From assembly GCF_000247695.1 (NCBI RefSeq), contig NW_004624805.1, positions 3,364,967 through 3,428,966 on the forward strand: 64,000 bases of DNA, read 5' to 3'. Source of the stretch: Heterocephalus glaber. Its lineage: Eukaryota > Chordata > Mammalia > Rodentia > Bathyergidae. Positions within the stretch are counted from its first letter, which is position 1, and every line of letters begins with the position of its first letter. The translations under genes and the position numbers were made by a program. The notes under the pieces were generated by a model. It worked only from the letters and a program-made list of their open reading frames with translations, did no database searches and had not been told where the DNA came from. Positions 60,601 to 64,000 of the stretch are shown here, piece by piece.

Positions 60601-61237
60601 TGGTGGGAGTGCCGACTGGTGCAACCACTGTGGAAATCAGTGTGGAGATTTCTCAAAGAACTAAAACTAGAAGTTCCATTTGACCTAGCTATATCTCTTC
60701 TTGATATCTTCCTGAAAGAATTAAAAGCATCATACCACAGTGATATATGCACACCCATGTTTATAGCAGCAGATTTTGTAACAGCTAAATCTTGGAAACA
60801 GCCCAAGTGCCCATCAACTGACAAGTGGATAAAGAAGATGTGGTGCTTTTATACAATGGAGTACTACTCTGCCATAAAGAAGGACGGACTTCAGACATTT
60901 ATAGCCAAATGGATGGACTTTGAGACCATACTCTTAAGTGAAATAAATCAGACACACATGTGTAACACTGTCTCTCTGGTGTGAGAAACCGAAGGTGGAA
61001 ATAAGGACTGAGATGTATAATGGATGTTGGGAAATGGGAAGAAAGCGTTCACATGGGAAGGGGAACAAGGGAGGGGGGAGGGAGAAAGGAAGAAAGGGTC
61101 AAGAAAAAAGTGAAAATAGAAGGAAAAATGGAAACAAAGCTTTTGTACACAGGGGAGAAGCCTTGAGGGGGGAAAGGAAATGTAAAATAAAATTTATTTA
61201 AAAATAAAAAATACAAGCTGCTAGGGGAAAAAAAAGA
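57675..61237 (+). mobile_element. LINE-1, internally deleted, decayed
   Basis: The 3' half is unmistakable L1 ORF2. The FADD reverse-transcriptase motif lies at about 59277-59288 in the context FADDMILY. Downstream blocks give the ORF2 C-terminus, including the [18 protein letters not shown] and [11 protein letters not shown] region and WIKKMW..YTMEYYSAIKKDG. A G/A-rich 3' UTR (about 61020-61160) and an A-rich tail (61180-61236) follow. The 5' part (57675-59168) looks like an L1 5' UTR with a YY1-like word (gccatcttg) and perhaps the start of ORF1. At 59169-59188 the sequence jumps directly into the middle of ORF2, so most of ORF1, the endonuclease and the first part of the RT are absent. ORF2 has many stops and frameshifts. 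A 12-bp direct repeat, tttcaaaatttt, flanks the element (57663-57674 and 61238-61249). It lies antisense in the ZNF438 intron. Confidence 0.85.
60496..60984 (+). pseudogene. L1 ORF2 C-terminal remnant
   Basis: An open frame of 162 codons encodes the Cys-rich C-terminal segment of LINE-1 ORF2 ([14 protein letters not shown] motif, then [12 protein letters not shown], and the final W-I-K-K-M-W and YTMEYYSAIK blocks). It is part of the larger element, not a host gene. Upstream ORF2 is broken by stops, so no functional protein is expected. Confidence 0.85.
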
Positions 61238-61249
61238 TTTCAAAATTTT

Positions 61250-62329
61250 GAAAATTAAAAAAGAAATTGGATGTCTCTGCACCACCCCTCACTCCCCTCC
61301 AATTTAACTTCATTCACTGCCAGAACAAGGAAACAGGACAGCGTCGTGATAAGAGGGGACAGGCAAGGCCGCTGGACTGTCAGTGAAAGGAAATGACAGA
61401 GAACACGAAATTGTGCTGGTGGGGTATAAACTGGAAGAGTCAACACAGCAAGCAGGCTCTGGAGAAGAAACTGCTTTAAGACAAACAGACACACGCAGAG
61501 GGACAGTGGCAGGTTAGAGTGAAGATGGGAGAACAGCTAGACATGGGAATACTGAGCCTCAGAGGCAGAGCGCAGAAACATCAACATGAAGGACAGCATA
61601 AGTAACAGGGAGAGGAAAGGACAGCTGAAACATCAACCAGGCTCAAGGCTACCTCAAGGTCCCTAAGGACTGACATGGAAAGGAGCTTCCTATCTCTTAT
61701 TTGTTATGACCAAGTACAAGAAAGCCATCTTATGACAGTTAAGGTTTTCAGAAATGAAACTAGATATAAACAACTGTACCAAAAGCGAGTGAGCTAATTA
61801 TGAGACAAGGTTAATGTGCCCCAACCAGTCTCCAAGAGTCGCTGCACAATGGGGGAAACAGTAATGTCACTCACAGGAAAAGGAAGCCAGCCGTGGCTGG
61901 GAGTAAAGGTCACTCACTCCCAAAGGTGACTAGCTCTGCCCCAGCAGAGAGGACACTGATCAAGTGAGCACCGTGCACAGCCTAAAACCACAGAGGCCTA
62001 CATGACAGGGGTGGAGCTGTCAAACGGACTCAGGCTCCCTGAAAGTTAAAGAATTGGATGCTGGAGCAGCGAAGCTTATCCGCTGGCTCCTGATCAATAA
62101 TCACAGACTAGTCATAGTCTGTGGGGTGAAAAATAAGGCCCTCTTGGGTAAATCTGACTTGACAAGCTTGCCTGGATCTATCAGGAAATACATACAAAGG
62201 CGAATCTTAGCAAGGAGGTGGAATCGCACTTCCCACATCATTCAGGGAATGAAGCAGGTGCATTAGAGGAAATGTAAAGCAGGAAGAAGACAGCAAGGCC
62301 ACAAAAGAGGAAGGGGGAAGCCCTAGGAA
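61250..62329. other. ZNF438 intron, no feature recognised
   Basis: Purine-rich on plus in places (61270-61680). No repeat or RNA gene identified by eye. Confidence 0.5.
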
Positions 62330-62640
62330 TTACTTACATGTCCATTAACAGAATGCTAATAAAATTGTCACACCACCTTACAATGCAAAACCTCGCACCA
62401 GTAAAAAGGAAGAATAAATTAGATACTCTCCAAGATGCGAAATTTACAGTATAATACCACTTGGATTAAAATGCTTGGGAGACACCCACACAAATCAATT
62501 CCTGTGTATGTACAGAATAGTTCTGAAAGGAAACAACCCTGTCTTAGCAGGGCCATTGTGGGGTGGGCTGAGAGTTAGGATGGGACACGTGCTTCTTTTC
62601 CACTGAACACCCTGTAGAGGTGCCTGAGACAGGAGGTGCT
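62330..62640 (+). mobile_element. Ancient L1/HAL1 3' fragment
   Basis: Contains degraded words of the L1M/HAL1 3' region: 'acatgtccattaacagaatgc', 'ccagtaaaaaggaagaa', 'ccaagatgcgaaatttacagtataataccact'. Heavily mutated, with indistinct boundaries. Confidence 0.5.
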
Positions 62641-63552
62641 CCTAAAAATCTGTTGGGTGATGAAAGGAAAGTAAGTTTACTTATTTGAATCTGTTTCTAA
62701 ATGCATCATCTTTTGGGATATTCATGATACGCACACATGACTATGTCTAGATATACACACAGAGAATGGCTCATGTCTTTTATTTTCCTTGACTACTTAA
62801 CGACAAGCATGGCTAATGACCAGGGAAGTAATCTAGTAATCTCACAGGCGGTGCAGAACTACCTCCTGAAGTTAAGCACTGAGAAGTATCAGAGCTCATT
62901 ACCTCCCAAGGACAATTGAAGTCCTGAGAATTGTGCCTCCAAATATGTGGCTCTTTAGGGTGAGAGAAGGCAATCTGCAATAAAGGTCAGTTATGCTAGA
63001 TTTAGTTTTTTAAAAAGTAGTTTGAACAACAGGGGGCCTCAGAGAAGATGAAAATGTCATTAAGTTTTTAAAAAGTCTAAAATACTAAGAAAGAGTGACT
63101 ATAGGAAATCTTTCTTCGCAATGTAGCTACAACAGTGGTTTATTCCCCTACACATTCACCAAGCCACTCACAGATGGTGTGAGCTAAAACCTCTCACCTG
63201 TACCTACTAAATTACAGATCTTACAGAACTGAGCACTAAATAATGAGAAGTAGAAATTTCCACTGACATTCATAGTTTCTGGAAATCCTGCGAAATTACC
63301 CATAACAGAGTTAAAGAGACTCACAGGACTCTCAGGTACTAAACATGGACTTTTATTAACTGAACATAAAAGGCCCACTCAGTAAAATTAATTTTGCACA
63401 GTTATTCAATGAGAATATTTAATATTAGGATTTTAAATATGTTAAGCATATTAAAGTAACTCTTTTGAAAGTTACATCTACAGTTGGTGAGAAATTGATC
63501 CAACTGTGGATGAAAAGGAAACTGGGAGCTGCTGTGTCCTTATGATCTAGAA

Positions 63553-63779
63553 CAGCAATGGCGAACCTTTTAGAGACCGAGTGCCCAAACTGCAAGCCCA
63601 AACTCACTTATTTATTGCAAAGTGCCAACACTGCAATTGAACCTGAATCCTGAGGTTTTAGTTTAGAAAAACCAACTCATACATTAACATTGTTGTCTTA
63701 AAAGAAAAGCACAATAACAGAGCTTTCAATGATACAAATAGCCCACTGCAGCATGCCTGCCATGGGTTCACCACCACTG
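63553..63779. mobile_element. Non-autonomous hAT DNA transposon
   Basis: A 227-bp element. Its ends form imperfect terminal inverted repeats: it starts cagcaatggcgaacc, and the reverse complement of the other end is cagtggtggtgaacc. It is flanked by 8-bp duplications, atctagaa (63545-63552) and gtctagaa (63780-63787), matching at 7 of 8 positions. An 8-bp duplication with an nTCTAGAn core is the hallmark of hAT insertion. No transposase coding, so it is a MITE-like passenger. I do not know the family name. Confidence 0.85.
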
Positions 63780-63789
63780 GTCTAGAATA

Positions 63790-63945
63790 CATGCTAGGCC
63801 TTTTAGTTGACTCCTTACTTAGACTCTTCAAGAAAGTATTATTGTCCTCCCCCTTTTCACGACTGAGCAAACTGAGGCTTGAGGAAGTAAGGGTTACCAT
63901 GTGACATCCATAACCCAGATGGGTCCTGCTGCGGTCTGAAGCAGT
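63790..63945 (+). mobile_element. MIR SINE
   Basis: MIR core words in order: 'ttattgtcctccc.cttttcac', 'gactgagcaaactgaggctt', 'aggaagtaagggttaccatg', 'gacatccataacccagatggg'. An ancient mammal-wide SINE. Confidence 0.7.
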
Positions 63946-64000
63946 GACCTTCCTCTCCTTCATTCTCCTCTCAAAGGGGGGAAATTACACAGAGCCATCT

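Overview
This window is mammalian nuclear DNA. It has spliced coding exons with consensus GT/AG sites, abundant SINEs, LTRs and LINE-1, and CpG-poor intergenic sequence. The SINE content points to a non-murine rodent: tRNA-derived ID elements, 7SL (B1) monomers fused to an ID half (dimeric B1-dID type), MaLR LTRs of rodent style, and old MIR/L2/MER5. The B1-dID dimers and an ID variant whose box A is followed by a 'ggttc...cacctgcct' arm fit the squirrel or castorimorph side of rodents. Beaver-like is my best guess, but the species call is low confidence and rests on memory of repeat families.

The only gene I can support is ZNF438 on the minus strand (human synteny 10p11.2). The two last coding exons are present: a large exon (54530-52727) with three C2H2 fingers and a terminal exon (51520-50905) with two more. 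They are separated by a 1.2-kb intron with good splice sites. A tandem poly(A) signal lies about 260 bp past the stop. The first dozen or so codons lie in an exon upstream of the window, so 54531-64000 is intron. That intron carries an internally deleted LINE-1 (57675-61237) with a candidate target-site duplication, and a 227-bp hAT transposon flanked by a near-perfect 8-bp duplication (63553-63779).

Positions 1-50600 are the intergenic space downstream of ZNF438. I found no convincing protein-coding gene there, and the many open frames are chance or repeat-derived. The main structures are a compacted class I endogenous retrovirus on the minus strand (16709-20259), with two diverged LTRs, a tRNA-Phe-type primer binding site and gag remnants but no recognisable pol or env; several MaLR-type solo LTRs, some in pairs of the same family; two CpG-rich blocks (about 1340-2530 and 26209-26655) not attached to any known gene; and dispersed SINEs, MIR/L2 fossils and microsatellites. 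The stretch 36060-41845 is long and nearly repeat-free and may hold conserved noncoding elements.

The most interesting leads are the ERV, the orphan CpG island at 26.2-26.7 kb, the hAT element, an exon-like segment at 42697-42801, and a cluster of three identical 10-bp palindromes at 6232-6294. Repeat boundaries were read by eye and most are accurate only to about 10-30 bp.
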